Part shown: in pieces, positions 17,881 through 27,492 of the stretch
How the letters are laid out: the number at the start of each line of letters is the position of its first letter
How positions within the stretch are numbered: the stretch's first letter is position 1
NCBI GenBank assembly: GCA_030027265.1
Contig: JASENG010000006.1
Span: forward strand, 124,001 to 188,000
Direction of reading: 5' to 3'
DNA length: 64,000 nucleotides
From: Lysinibacillus fusiformis
GTDB lineage: Bacteria; Bacillota; Bacilli; Bacillales_A; Planococcaceae
Notes under the pieces: model-generated
Told to the model about the DNA's origin: nothing
Seen by the model: the letters and a program-made list of their open reading frames with translations, nothing else
Databases searched by the model: none
Position numbers and translations under genes: made by a program

Positions 17881-19191
17881 TTAGTACACGGACATCGTGT
17901 CCTTATTTGCATTTTCGAGAATATCTTTAACTCTATTAAGGAATTTGCCGCAAATGAGCCCATCCAAAATTCGATGGTCAAGTGATAAACATAAATTCAC
18001 CATATCACGTGCAGCAAACATGCCGCCTTCCATAATAACTGGTCTTTTTATAATTGATTCTACTTGTATGATTGCTGCTTGCGGATAATTGATGATTCCC
18101 ATTGACTGAACCGATCCAAATGATCCTGTATTGTTAACAGTAAATGTACCGCCTTGCATATGTTCTGAGCGCAGCTTCCCGCTTCTTACAATTGTAGATA
18201 GCTCATGAATCTCTTTTGCAATGCCTTTGATCGATTTTTCATCTGCATTTTTAATAACCGGAACAAAAAGCGCATCTTCTGTCGCTACCGCAATCGAAAT
18301 ATTAATATCCTTCTTCTGAATAATTTTGTCATCCGCCCAAACTGAATTCATCATCGGAAACTCTTTTAAGGCTCTTGCAATCGCTTTAATAAAGAATGCA
18401 AAATACGTGATATTAAATCCTTCTTTTGATTTAAATTCATTTTTTATAGAATCTCGATAGCTTACAAGATTTGTTACATCCACTTCCATCATCATCCATG
18501 CATGCGGAACTTCTTGTGCACTGCGCACCATATTTTTCGCAATTGCACGGCGCACTGATGAGACCGGAATTTCAATATCTCCAGCAACACTTTGAACCGG
18601 CGCTTCTTTGACTTGCGGTGTCTTTTGCTTCACTTCAGTTTGAGGAACTGGTGTTTCAAAGACTGGTGCCTGCTCTTTAGGCAGCTGACCACTGTCTATC
18701 AATTTAAGAAGGTCTTTTCTTGTAATTCTTCCCTCTAAACCAGTACCCTCAACGAGTTGAAGATTGATATCATGCTCCTGGGCAAGTCGTAAAACAGCTG
18801 GTGAGTAGCGTTTTTTGCTGCTTAAATTAGGGGCTTTCTGTTCGGAAGTCGAAATAGGTGTTTTATGCTGCTTATTTGCATTCATAATTGCAGTGCTAAC
18901 GTTTAGATTCGTAGGCTGGGCAATTGTTTTTTCAGCTGCTTCACCTTCATTTACTGTTGCAATCGAACAAATGATGGTGCCTACCTGCAAAGCCTCTCCC
19001 TCGTTTGCAATGAGTTCTTGAATCGTTCCTGTAAATGACGAAGGAATTTCTGCATTTACTTTGTCAGTTACCACTTCTGCAATCGGATCGTATTTGTTGA
19101 CCTTGTCTCCTGGTTGAACTAACCATTTTTCGATTGTCCCCTCAGTTACACTTTCTCCGAGCTGTGGCATTAAAATATTTTCAATAGACAT
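17881..19191 (-). CDS. bkdB: Branched-chain 2-oxoacid dehydrogenase E2 component
   Basis: 436 residues. Dihydrolipoyl acyltransferase core of the branched-chain 2-oxoacid dehydrogenase complex. The N-terminal lipoyl domain (about 1-78) has the target lysine in VVTDKVNAEIPS. A proline/glutamine-rich linker follows, then the E3/E1-binding domain (KRYSPAVLRLAQEHDINL, about 127-144). The catalytic domain (about 205-436) carries the acyltransferase motif DHRILDG. ATG at 19191 follows AAAGGGGGA. Last gene of bcd-lpdV-bkdAA-bkdAB-bkdB. Confidence 0.95.
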   Translation of the reverse strand: MSIENILMPQLGESVTEGTIEKWLVQPGDKVNKYDPIAEVVTDKVNAEIPSSFTGTIQELIANEGEALQVGTIICSIATVNEGEAAEKTIAQPTNLNVSTAIMNANKQHKTPISTSEQKAPNLSSKKRYSPAVLRLAQEHDINLQLVEGTGLEGRITRKDLLKLIDSGQLPKEQAPVFETPVPQTEVKQKTPQVKEAPVQSVAGDIEIPVSSVRRAIAKNMVRSAQEVPHAWMMMEVDVTNLVSYRDSIKNEFKSKEGFNITYFAFFIKAIARALKEFPMMNSVWADDKIIQKKDINISIAVATEDALFVPVIKNADEKSIKGIAKEIHELSTIVRSGKLRSEHMQGGTFTVNNTGSFGSVQSMGIINYPQAAIIQVESIIKRPVIMEGGMFAARDMVNLCLSLDHRILDGLICGKFLNRVKDILENANKDTMSVY

Positions 19192-19205
19192 CTAATATCC
19201 CCCTT

Positions 19206-20189
19206 TTAGAACTCGCTTAAGCTTCGCATTGCTTGTTCTATTTTTTCAGGATTAATCATGAAATATTTTTCCATTGTTGGTGCGTATGGCATTGAAGGTA
19301 CATCTGGACCTGCAAGACGCTTAATAGGTGCATCTAGATCGAATAAGCAATGCTCTGCGATAATTGCTGCAACTTCGCTTATAATGCTTCCTTCTTTATT
19401 GTCTTCAGTGATTAATAACACTTTACCAGTCTTTCTGGCAGCTTCAATGATTGATTCCTGGTCCAACGGGTAAACTGTTCGCAAATCCAATATATGCGCT
19501 TCAATTCCGTCATCTGCCAGACGCTCTGCTGCTTGTATGGCGAAGTTTACTGCTAAACCATACGTGATTACTGTAATATCTTCACCTTGGCGTTTGACCT
19601 CTGCTTTTCCGATAGGTACTACATAGTCATCAGCAGGTACTTCTCCTTTAATTAAACGGTAGGCACGTTTATGTTCAAAAAATAGCACCGGGTCTTCATC
19701 TCGGATAGCCGCCTTCAATAACCCCTTTGCATCATACGGAGTTGAAGGAATAACAATTTTCAAACCAGGTGTACCAGCAAATAAAGCTTCCACCGATTGA
19801 GAATGATATAGTGCGCCATGGATTCCCCCGCCAAATGGCGCTCGAACTACGATTGGACAGCTCCAATCGTTATTGGACCGATAACGAATTTTTGCAGCTT
19901 CCGACACAATTTGATTGACTGCCGGCATAATGAAGTCTGCAAATTGCATTTCGGCAATTGGACGCATGCCAACCATTGCCGCTCCAATTGCAACACCGGC
20001 AATCGCACTTTCGGCTAAGGGCGTATCTAGTACACGATATTCGCCAAACTCTTCATAAAGCCCAGCAGTTGCTTTAAATACGCCACCTTTAAGCCCTACA
20101 TCTTCTCCTAATATAAAGACATTCTTATCACGCTGCATTTCTTCTCTCATCGCCATTTGAATTGCTTCGATAAATGAAATTACTGCCAT
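19206..20189 (-). CDS. bkdAB: Branched-chain 2-oxoacid dehydrogenase E1 beta
   Basis: 327 residues. Forms the thiamine-diphosphate E1 enzyme with BkdAA and decarboxylates the 2-oxo acids from valine, leucine and isoleucine. Typical blocks are LGEDVGLKGGVFKAT, DTPLAESAIAG (cofactor-activating glutamate), QFADFIMPA and the C-terminal transketolase domain with AGPDVPSMPYA. Its start overlaps the end of bkdAA by 10 nt, consistent with equal expression of the two subunits. Length is normal. Confidence 0.95.
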   Translation of the reverse strand: MAVISFIEAIQMAMREEMQRDKNVFILGEDVGLKGGVFKATAGLYEEFGEYRVLDTPLAESAIAGVAIGAAMVGMRPIAEMQFADFIMPAVNQIVSEAAKIRYRSNNDWSCPIVVRAPFGGGIHGALYHSQSVEALFAGTPGLKIVIPSTPYDAKGLLKAAIRDEDPVLFFEHKRAYRLIKGEVPADDYVVPIGKAEVKRQGEDITVITYGLAVNFAIQAAERLADDGIEAHILDLRTVYPLDQESIIEAARKTGKVLLITEDNKEGSIISEVAAIIAEHCLFDLDAPIKRLAGPDVPSMPYAPTMEKYFMINPEKIEQAMRSLSEF

Positions 20190-21199
20190 TTGTCATCTTC
20201 TCCTTCCTCGTACACATATTTCAGTGCATGCTCTGGAGTTGCATACGGAGCATTTTCCGCATAATTAGTAGCTTCATTGACGAGAACCATCACTTTTTCG
20301 TTGAGCTGAATGAGATCATTTTCTGTTGCTGCTTTTGACTCAATCAAATAGTTTTCAAATAATTTAATCGGGTCATTCGCTCGACCTTCTGCAATATCTT
20401 CAGCAGTCCGATATTGACGATCATCATCATCTGACGAATGTGCCGTCAAACGGTATGTGACAGTTTCTATCAAACTCGGTCCCTCACCGCGTCTTGCTCG
20501 ATCCGCGGCTTCTTTTACAACCCGGTAAACTTCCAATGGATTTTTTCCATCCACGGTAACTCCCGGCATTCCGTAGCCGATTGCTCGGTCAGATACTTTT
20601 GCACAGCCTAATTGCTTTTCAATAGGGACAGAGATAGCGTATTGATTATTTTCAACCAATATAATGACCGGCAGTTTATGGACACCTGCAAAATTTGCGC
20701 CTTCATGAAAATCTCCTTGATTTGTAGAGCCTTCGCCAAGTGTCACTAAAGCCAAATAATCTTCATTTTTCATTTTCCCAGCGAGTGCTACTCCCACTGC
20801 ATGTGGTATTTGTGTCGCAACAGGAGATGAACCTGTCAAGATACGATTTTTCTTTTGTCCAAAGTGGCCCGGCATTTGGCGACCACCTGAATTTGGATCC
20901 TCTGCCTTTGCAAAAGCAGATAACATTAAATCTTTCGGCGTCATTCCAAAATGTAAAACGACTCCCATATCACGATAATATGGAGCAATGTAGTCTTTTG
21001 TATGGTCAAGAGCAAATGCTGCTCCTACTTGTGCCGCTTCTTGACCTTGACAAGAAATAACAAAAGGAATTTTACCTGCACGATTAAGCAGCCACATTCT
21101 CTCATCTAGTCTTCTTGCTGTTAACATTGTTTCATACATTTTCAGCACATCTTCATCAGAGAGACCTATTTCCTGATGCTGAACCTTTTCTTCTCCCAT
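20180..21199 (-). CDS. bkdAA: Branched-chain 2-oxoacid dehydrogenase E1 alpha
   Basis: 339 residues from ATG at 21199, which follows AAAGGGG by about 9 nt; the ATG 9 nt earlier is too close to that site. Thiamine-diphosphate binding is shown by the GEGSTNQGDFHEGANFAG block with the N after it (VENNQYAIS, about 195-203). The phosphorylation-loop-like RLTAHSSDDDDRQYR segment is also present. It starts 105 nt downstream of lpdV. With BkdAB it feeds acyl groups to BkdB. Confidence 0.95.
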   Translation of the reverse strand: MGEEKVQHQEIGLSDEDVLKMYETMLTARRLDERMWLLNRAGKIPFVISCQGQEAAQVGAAFALDHTKDYIAPYYRDMGVVLHFGMTPKDLMLSAFAKAEDPNSGGRQMPGHFGQKKNRILTGSSPVATQIPHAVGVALAGKMKNEDYLALVTLGEGSTNQGDFHEGANFAGVHKLPVIILVENNQYAISVPIEKQLGCAKVSDRAIGYGMPGVTVDGKNPLEVYRVVKEAADRARRGEGPSLIETVTYRLTAHSSDDDDRQYRTAEDIAEGRANDPIKLFENYLIESKAATENDLIQLNEKVMVLVNEATNYAENAPYATPEHALKYVYEEGEDDKWQ

Positions 21200-21303
21200 A
21201 TAAAACATCCCCTTTCAAAAAGATTGAAAGCTTCATCATTAATAACTTTTCGTCTGATTTTATTTTTTCATTTGATTCTCAAAATTTCTACTAATCTATT
21301 CTT

Positions 21304-22722
21304 TTAAAAATGAATGGCTCTTCCTTCTACAGCCAAAGCCGCTTCCCCCATAATTTCACTCAGTGATGGGTGTGGATGAATAGTTTCACCGATTTCCCAA
21401 GCAGTTGCGTCAAGAAGCATTCCAAGTGCCGCTTCTGATATAAGATCAGTAACATGAGGTCCAATCATATGAACGCCTAAAAGATCATTGGTTTCCTGAT
21501 CTGCTATAATTTTTACAAATCCTTCTGAATCGCCATAGATCAACGCTTTTCCAATACCCTTGAAGGGGAACTTTCCTGCTTTGATATTGAATCCCTTTTC
21601 AGTTGCCTGAGCCTCGGTTACACCGATACTAGCGGCTTCTGGATAGCTATATATACAGCGTGCAACATTCGCATAATTGATGGATTTCTTTTCGCCATTT
21701 GCAATATGTTCAACAGCTGCAATCCCTTCATGTGAAGCGATATGTGCCAGCTGCATCCCGCCTATCACATCACCAATCGCGTATATATGCTTTTCTTTTG
21801 TCTGATACACCTCATTGACTTTAATAAAATTGGCTTCACATTCGATTTCGGTATTATCTAATCCGATTCCATCTATATTGCCAATTCGTCCAACAGCTAA
21901 TAATAGCTTCTCTGCAGAAAAGGATTGATTGTCGCCTTTTACATTGGCAGCTATTTTTATGCCATCCTGAATTTCTAAAGAGTCCGATAAAATTTCAGCA
22001 TTTTTTATAATTTCAACACCTCTTTTGATAAGGTGTTTTTCCATTTCACTCGAAATTTCTTCATCTTCACTTGGAAGAATTCGATTTCCATATTCTAAAA
22101 CTGTAACTTTTACCCCAAAGTCAGTTAACATAGAAGCCCATTCGATGCCAATAACTCCCCCGCCAACGATAATAATTGAAGAAGGCAGCGCTTCTAATTG
22201 TAGAGCGTGGTCAGATGATAAAACCGTTTGACCGTCAACATTTATCCCATTTACATCTCTAGGCTTTGATCCTGTTGCAATAATGACATTTTTAGGAAGC
22301 AGCATTTCATTTTCTTGCCCGGGCATCTCCACCGATATTGTACCTGGCATGGGTGAAAAGATAGATGGCCCTAAGATTCTGCCTGTTCCAGGATAAACAT
22401 CGATTTTCCCCTTTTTAATCAATGTCTTTACACCATTATGAAGCTGCTCAACTATAGACGATTTTCTATTTTGAACTGTTGCAAAATTAAGTTTTGCTTC
22501 AGAAGTTTCTATTCCAAAATTTTTTGCATTGATTGTTTGACGGTAAACCTCTGCACTTCGGAGCAATGCTTTACTTGGAATGCAGCCCCTATGCAAGCAT
22601 GTTCCACCTAACAGATCTTTTTCAACGATTGCAGTTTTTAGTCCTAACTGCGACGCTCTTATCGCAGCTACATAGCCGCCTGTTCCTCCACCAAGTATGA
22701 CTAAATCATATTCATGAGCCAA
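21304..22722 (-). CDS. lpdV: Dihydrolipoyl dehydrogenase, bkd-associated E3
   Basis: 472 residues. FAD/NAD-dependent E3 that reoxidises dihydrolipoamide of BkdB. FAD-binding LGGGTGGYVAAIRA at the N-terminus, redox disulfide in GGTCLHRGCIPSK (about residues 40-52), NAD-binding VGGGVIGIEWASML (about 188-201), AIGDVIGG near 315 and the C-terminal HPHPSLSE with the active-site histidine. The start codon is TTG at 22722, 6 nt after AGGAGGG. The gene is in the bkd operon rather than a pdh operon, hence lpdV. Confidence 0.94.
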   Translation of the reverse strand: MAHEYDLVILGGGTGGYVAAIRASQLGLKTAIVEKDLLGGTCLHRGCIPSKALLRSAEVYRQTINAKNFGIETSEAKLNFATVQNRKSSIVEQLHNGVKTLIKKGKIDVYPGTGRILGPSIFSPMPGTISVEMPGQENEMLLPKNVIIATGSKPRDVNGINVDGQTVLSSDHALQLEALPSSIIIVGGGVIGIEWASMLTDFGVKVTVLEYGNRILPSEDEEISSEMEKHLIKRGVEIIKNAEILSDSLEIQDGIKIAANVKGDNQSFSAEKLLLAVGRIGNIDGIGLDNTEIECEANFIKVNEVYQTKEKHIYAIGDVIGGMQLAHIASHEGIAAVEHIANGEKKSINYANVARCIYSYPEAASIGVTEAQATEKGFNIKAGKFPFKGIGKALIYGDSEGFVKIIADQETNDLLGVHMIGPHVTDLISEAALGMLLDATAWEIGETIHPHPSLSEIMGEAALAVEGRAIHF

Positions 22723-22744
22723 AAAATTCCCTCCTAACCAAATT

Positions 22745-22771
22745 GGGAAGCAAAGAATATCTTTACTTCCC
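22745..22771 (-). other. Intercistronic hairpin between bcd and lpdV
   Basis: GGGAAG (22745-22750) pairs with CTTCCC (22766-22771), and AAAG (22752-22755) with CTTT (22761-22764). There is no T run on either strand, so a processing or stability element is more likely than a terminator. Confidence 0.45.
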
Positions 22772-22795
22772 GCATTGAAATTCCAAAGCTAAAAA

Positions 22796-23890
22796 CTATC
22801 TTCCATTTAATATATTTTTCCCATTCTTTAAAAACTGCGAGCGGGACTTTGCCACACGTTCAATTCGTTCTTCTGCAAGACGATTTGCCGCTAGATATGT
22901 TGGAATACTATCGCGTTTGGAAATCTCAAATATTTTCGCAATGCTATCGTAGATTGTCTCTACTCGCTTCATTGCTCTTTCTCTATTATAACCATATAAT
23001 TCATCTGCTACATTAATTACACCACCAGCATTAATAACATAATCAGGTGCGTAAACAATGCCCATTTCATGGATGATATCACCATGCTTTGAATCTCTCA
23101 GCTGATTATTTGCTGACCCTGCAATCACTCTTGCTTTTAATTGCGGAATTGTTTCATCGTTAATGATGGCTCCAAGTGCACAAGGAGAGAAGATATCAAC
23201 TTCCTGTTTATATATCTCATCAGGTGCAACTGCAATTGCATTAAAGTCGTTCACCACTCTATCAATCGCTTTTTGATTGATGTCAGTAACGACTAATTTA
23301 GCGCCTTCTTTATATAAGTATTCACATAATGTATAAGCTACATTTCCAAGTCCTTGTACAGCAACTGTTCTGCCTTCAAGACTATCGGAACCAAAAGCTT
23401 CTTTTGCAGCAGCCTTCATTCCTAGATAAACCCCATATGCTGTAATTGGAGATGGATTTCCTGAGGAACCGAATGTCGGCGAAATCCCTGTTACATAATC
23501 TGTTTCTTCATGAATTAAATCCATGTCGGAAACAGTCGTCCCCACATCTTCAGCCGTGATGTACCGTCCATTAAGACCCTGGATAAAACGCCCTAATGCG
23601 CGGAACATTTCTTCATTTTTGTCTTTAAAAGGATCACCAATAATAACCGTTTTACCGCCGCCAAGGTTAAGACCTGCAGCAGCATTTTTATATGTCATTC
23701 CCCGAGCGAGACGAAGTGCATCTTCAATTGCTTGCTCTTCTGTTGCATATGTCCACATTCTTGATCCACCTAATGCCGGACCAAGTGTTGTATCATGGAT
23801 AGCAATGATTGCTTTCAATCCAGAAGTTTTATCTTGGCAAAAAACTACTTGTTCATAATCGTATTTTTCTAAGTATTTAAAGATTTCCAT
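22796..23890 (-). CDS. bcd: Branched-chain amino acid (leucine) dehydrogenase
   Basis: 364 residues. NAD-dependent oxidative deamination of leucine, valine and isoleucine to the 2-oxo acids used by the Bkd complex. The Glu/Leu/Phe/Val dehydrogenase active-site lysine is in [14 protein letters not shown] (about residues 74-87), the substrate-site GGSRMW is near residue 40, and the Rossmann motif is [15 protein letters not shown] (about 178-192). First gene of the bkd operon. B. subtilis has ptb before bcd and buk after it; both are missing here. Promoter class is unclear. Confidence 0.94.
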   Translation of the reverse strand: MEIFKYLEKYDYEQVVFCQDKTSGLKAIIAIHDTTLGPALGGSRMWTYATEEQAIEDALRLARGMTYKNAAAGLNLGGGKTVIIGDPFKDKNEEMFRALGRFIQGLNGRYITAEDVGTTVSDMDLIHEETDYVTGISPTFGSSGNPSPITAYGVYLGMKAAAKEAFGSDSLEGRTVAVQGLGNVAYTLCEYLYKEGAKLVVTDINQKAIDRVVNDFNAIAVAPDEIYKQEVDIFSPCALGAIINDETIPQLKARVIAGSANNQLRDSKHGDIIHEMGIVYAPDYVINAGGVINVADELYGYNRERAMKRVETIYDSIAKIFEISKRDSIPTYLAANRLAEERIERVAKSRSQFLKNGKNILNGR

Positions 23891-24099
23891 AACAATCCCT
23901 CCAAAAAGTAAGCGTTTTCTTTCTCGAATAATTCTACATAAAACTTAATAGAGCATAATATTTCTTACTAATTCCTTACATATTAAACATACTTTTTATT
24001 ATGGAATTAGGCAACCAAAAATGCCAAAATTGTTATATTGCGAATTTTTGGAACTATCTCAAAACTTACATTCTATTTTATGTAAACGGTTAGTGTTCC

Positions 24100-24127
24100 T
24101 TGACTTTCAAGTTGTCCATTGTAAAAT
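24100..24127 (+). promoter_or_regulatory. SigA-type promoter of the DUF2627 gene
   Basis: TTGACT (24100-24105), 16-nt spacer, TAAAAT (24122-24127), about 28 nt before the start codon. Confidence 0.6.
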
Positions 24128-24154
24128 AAAAGTATTAGAGAGGTGTTAGGACAT

Positions 24155-24391
24155 ATGGCAAGAATGTTGGCATTTATCGTTATGTTAATTCCCGCGTTAA
24201 TGGCTGGCGCAGGAATTAAATTTATGAGAGATACATTATTCAACAAATTAATCTCCCCGTTCCCTTGGATATGGCTTCAATTTGTAACTGGGATCATTTT
24301 CCTGGTAGTAGGGCTTGGATTTTTTGCAGGATTCCTTTTACATAGAGATCGTAAAAACGGCAAAATTCCGCCAAAAGTTCAATCAAAATAG
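24155..24391 (+). CDS. yqzF: DUF2627 family membrane protein
   Basis: 78 residues. ATG at 24155 follows GAGGTG by 9 nt; the frame upstream begins at a TTG without a site. Two membrane segments (about residues 4-20 and 42-65) flank a stretch with FMRDTLFNKL, and the tail is basic. DUF2627 proteins are confined to Bacillales and have no known role. In B. subtilis yqzF sits between bkdR and yqiK; here the yqiK-like neighbour is kept but bkdR is gone. Confidence 0.82.
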   Translation: MARMLAFIVMLIPALMAGAGIKFMRDTLFNKLISPFPWIWLQFVTGIIFLVVGLGFFAGFLLHRDRKNGKIPPKVQSK

Positions 24392-24421
24392 GAAATTAAA
24401 TCTATTGGTTGATGACATAAA

Positions 24422-24477
24422 AAAACAGACGCTCAACATTAGGATATCCAATATCCTTATATTTGAACGTCTGTTTT
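24422..24477. terminator. Long bidirectional terminator, inside the 3' end of yqiK
   Basis: Outer arms AAAACAGACG (24422-24431) and CGTCTGTTTT (24468-24477); inner arms TAGGATAT (24440-24447) and ATATCCTTA (24451-24459). The right part, with the stop at 24457, is also coding sequence of the convergent GDPD gene. T-rich on both exits. Confidence 0.88.
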
Positions 24478-25203
24478 CATTTTTTTAGATTTTTCCGCTC
24501 TTGCTACTGCTGCCGGGTAGTCAGTTATCCAGCCAATGATGGAAGAATCGGGATTGTTTAAATAGGTTTCCTTACCTGTAATGGCATAATATCTTAACCC
24601 TTTTTTAGCATCTGTACATGCCTCAAAATATTTTTGTTTATAATATTTTTTATGGGCATGAACTGCATCGATATGGGTTTGTCTCGATAATTCCTGCCAA
24701 TTGAATTTTTTTGTTACAATAATTGCAGTTTGAAAATCAGGTCTTTGCATTTTTACCACGCGCAATAATTCATCTTGGAAGGAAGAAAAGTGACTTCCCT
24801 TCGGTACTTCCAATCTTAGCAGACAATCAATAATTGCTTGGCGGTTATCCAGCAAGGACTCCTTTAATTCAATATTTAAAGGCATATTGTAGTGATTGGC
24901 CCATTCCACTACTTCTTCAAATGTTGGAATACGTTCTCTCGAAAATCGTCTAAGCATATGTTTACCTATTGGATAATTTAATAATTCTTCATATATGCAT
25001 TCATTAATCTTCTTATTAACGCCCGCTAAACGAAACAAATCAAAATCATGATAAACAACCAATCGGTTATCCTTTGTACATTGCACATCCAATTCGATTC
25101 CATCCGCACCAAGGTGCCTTGCCTTTTCAAAAGCTTTAAATGTATTTTCTAAAGCATGACCAGATGCACCACGGTGAGCAAAAATAGGAATATGATTTGT
25201 CAT
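24457..25203 (-). CDS. yqiK: Glycerophosphodiester phosphodiesterase
   Basis: 248 residues. Hydrolyses deacylated phospholipid headgroups to glycerol-3-phosphate and an alcohol. GDPD motifs are clear: IFAHRGASGHALENT (catalytic His/Arg, residues 7-21), GADGIELDVQ (metal-binding Glu/Asp, about 33-42), VVYHDF (second catalytic His, about 49-54), LNIELK and a late GWITDYP. No signal peptide is seen, so it is probably cytosolic. Its start abuts the stop of the FapA gene, giving a likely two-gene transcript. glpK at 46.5 kb could use the products only indirectly. Confidence 0.9.
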   Translation of the reverse strand: MTNHIPIFAHRGASGHALENTFKAFEKARHLGADGIELDVQCTKDNRLVVYHDFDLFRLAGVNKKINECIYEELLNYPIGKHMLRRFSRERIPTFEEVVEWANHYNMPLNIELKESLLDNRQAIIDCLLRLEVPKGSHFSSFQDELLRVVKMQRPDFQTAIIVTKKFNWQELSRQTHIDAVHAHKKYYKQKYFEACTDAKKGLRYYAITGKETYLNNPDSSIIGWITDYPAAVARAEKSKKMKTDVQI

Positions 25204-26775
25204 TTATACATTCAACTCTCCAAATTCAATTTTAAACTTGCCTTGCGTTATTTTGTTAAGCAGCGAAGACTGATCACCAATCTGAATATAAGTACCAGGA
25301 TGAGCCTCTTTTGTGACGATTATTTCTTCTTTTCCTTTATTTTTTTGCTCCAACATTAACTCCTGAATCTCAGTGTCAATCCGTTCGCAATCTGTTTTCT
25401 TTTTTTCCAGTTCCCGCTGCAATCTATTTAGACTTTGAATTTGCTGTTCATTTAGTTTATTTTTATGCTTACTTACTTCATTTATATTAATGGATAACTT
25501 CAATACTTCTTCTCTCGTGCTTTTTAATAGAGCAGCTTTTTCTTGAATATTATTGTAGATTTCCTGTTTGTTTAAACTTTCAATCACCAGTTCGGTACGT
25601 CTTTCTAACCGGTTGCCGGAAATGGCGGTAACAATTGTTTTTTGGGCAAGTGCTTTTCCACCGATAATTTTACCCTTTCTCTCATCAAGCAGGATAGTAT
25701 CAGCCACTAAGTCCGAACCTAGTGAATAAAAGCCAATGACAATTTCATTGTTAGCGGACAAATTAGCATCATTTACATGTTTTACAAAAATACTGCCTCC
25801 TGCCACTACTTCTGTATCTCCAAGACCAAAAATGCCGCCTTTAATATAAATATCACCATTTTCAGACTTAATTAGTTTAGCGCCAGTTATTCCTTCTGTA
25901 CTTTCTATAGAGATATCCCCAGTGGCTATTAGGGTATAGCCACTATTTATTGAGCCCCTAATTGAGACTGACCCATCAAATTGTATATTCCCTGTAGTTA
26001 ACCCTATGTCACCATCAATTTTTAAATGGTTATTCACCGTAATCAATCCTTGTTGATTTTCGACAGCCCCGCTTTTTGTAGAATAAAGTATAATTTTCCC
26101 GTCATCTTCTACTTCTTTTGCAGCTTTAGGATCATAATGAAGGGGCATATCTTTGCCAAATGGCGCCGGTACATTTTCACCATAAATATTCTTCCCATCA
26201 ATTCCCGCCCTGGCGGGTATTTTTTCACCTAACCAGTCGCCTTCATTGATTTCAAAGATAAAATTCATTTCAAAATAATCTGCTTTTCCATCTTCTTGAA
26301 TGACGGGTTTTCTTTCCGGGATCTCTAAATATGTTACCTTTGCATCTTCCCCCTTTATGGGAGGTGTACCTTCAGCAATACAATAGGACCTTCCTGGTGT
26401 TATATCATCGAAATCTATTTCTTTAATACCGTGAATGATTTGGTGCTTAGATAATAGTTCATCTAAATTCGGGAGGAAATTTTTTTGTTGTTCTTTTATT
26501 GTTTCAGTTGTTTCATTTATGGAAATGCTGGCTGACATTTTGTCTTTGGAGATTTCAATTTCAATGACAGGAAGCCATTGACCAATTTCAACCGGTTGAA
26601 TAGTTTCTTTTGCTAATGTGCTTTTTAGTAAAGCAAAATTCGTTAAACGAATTCTTGGATACTTTCGTAAAAGTTGATCAAAATCTTTCAACTGAAAATT
26701 AGGTTGAATTGTTTTTAAGAACACTTTATGGTTTTCTTCTATAATCTCTACAAATTCATTTGCAAAAATAATCAT
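25204..26775 (-). CDS. FapA family (DUF342) protein
   Basis: 523 residues. ATG at 26775 is 6 nt after GAGGTG; the GTG 9 nt upstream is part of that site. The middle part (about residues 150-400) is a glycine/isoleucine-rich series of short beta repeats (DGDIGLTTGNIQFDGSVSIR and similar), the right-handed beta-helix of DUF342/flagellar assembly protein A. A coiled coil follows (about 405-475) rich in K, E, L and N. FapA-type proteins are widespread in Bacillales but poorly understood. No flagellar genes are nearby, so a flagellar role is not implied by context. Confidence 0.82.
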   Translation of the reverse strand: MIIFANEFVEIIEENHKVFLKTIQPNFQLKDFDQLLRKYPRIRLTNFALLKSTLAKETIQPVEIGQWLPVIEIEISKDKMSASISINETTETIKEQQKNFLPNLDELLSKHQIIHGIKEIDFDDITPGRSYCIAEGTPPIKGEDAKVTYLEIPERKPVIQEDGKADYFEMNFIFEINEGDWLGEKIPARAGIDGKNIYGENVPAPFGKDMPLHYDPKAAKEVEDDGKIILYSTKSGAVENQQGLITVNNHLKIDGDIGLTTGNIQFDGSVSIRGSINSGYTLIATGDISIESTEGITGAKLIKSENGDIYIKGGIFGLGDTEVVAGGSIFVKHVNDANLSANNEIVIGFYSLGSDLVADTILLDERKGKIIGGKALAQKTIVTAISGNRLERRTELVIESLNKQEIYNNIQEKAALLKSTREEVLKLSININEVSKHKNKLNEQQIQSLNRLQRELEKKKTDCERIDTEIQELMLEQKNKGKEEIIVTKEAHPGTYIQIGDQSSLLNKITQGKFKIEFGELNV

Positions 26776-26913
26776 ACAAAACACCTCTAAACCCTAGTAT
26801 AAATAAAGTTTCCCAGTTTGTTTAGAGAAATCGCCATAAAATAGGCAAAATATAACTTTAGATGCATATATCCTTCGAACTATTAAAAATTATTCAATTC
26901 TAATTCATTTACT

Positions 26914-27291
26914 CTATTTCTCTTTATTCGTCTCTTGTTGCTGCTGCACTACTTCTATTTTGGTCTCTTGTTGTACTTCAATCTTCGTTTCTTGCTGTTT
27001 TTCTTCTATCTTTTCAACCGGTTTTTGAACTTCATCTGCTTCATTTCTTGGCTTTGAATAAACCATCGCTTGAGAACTATCTTTTGCACCAGCTGTTGTA
27101 GGATCGATAATAATTCCAAATAGGGCTAAAATGAGTAGGATTGACTCGAATGATTGTTGTATTTTTGCACTAATTAATGTGATATCAACTTCAAATATAG
27201 ATGCCACTTGATTCGCTAATAGAATGACTGCAGAAATTAGCGCAACCCAAAATTGTCTATGCCTGATACGAACTTTCCAATTTATTTTCAT
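26914..27291 (-). CDS. Phage phi-LC3-type holin with glutamine-rich tail
   Basis: About 125 residues. The N-terminal INWKVRIRHRQFWVALISA block and second hydrophobic helix (about residues 45-63) followed by DPTTAGAKDSSQAM match the phi LC3/Phage_holin_5 family, small membrane proteins that release endolysins. The C-terminal 50 residues are an unusual tail of K, E and Q repeats (KIEV and QQET recur). No endolysin or other phage gene is near, so it may be a domesticated holin. The second ATG (27291) has better spacing to AAAGGAGG than the first. Confidence 0.8.
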   Translation of the reverse strand: MKINWKVRIRHRQFWVALISAVILLANQVASIFEVDITLISAKIQQSFESILLILALFGIIIDPTTAGAKDSSQAMVYSKPRNEADEVQKPVEKIEEKQQETKIEVQQETKIEVVQQQQETNKEK

Positions 27292-27427
27292 CATTTGTCC
27301 TCCTTTGCTGAATATATGAAGTTACTACTTCTATATTATTTCCTAGCAAGCTAGAGAGGATAAATAATGGCCTATAAATGCAATAAAAAAACGATCTTGT
27401 AAAGGCATTCTTTTAAAATAATGAAAG

Positions 27428-27467
27428 AAAGACCCAACTTCGAAAAAATATTCAAAGTTGAATCTTT
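27428..27467 (-). terminator. Probable terminator of the ycsI transcript
   Basis: Imperfect stem AAAGA..CAACTT (27428-27440) with AAGTTG..TCTTT (27455-27467). TTCTTTC follows on the minus strand. Confidence 0.6.
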
Positions 27468-27492
27468 TAATTTGAGTTAAATTGTAAATCTA

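Noticed and set aside
24010-24035. SigL (-24/-12) promoter before bcd
   Set aside because: TTGGCA and TTGC are present but spaced one nt too far; such spacing is generally inactive and bkdR is absent.
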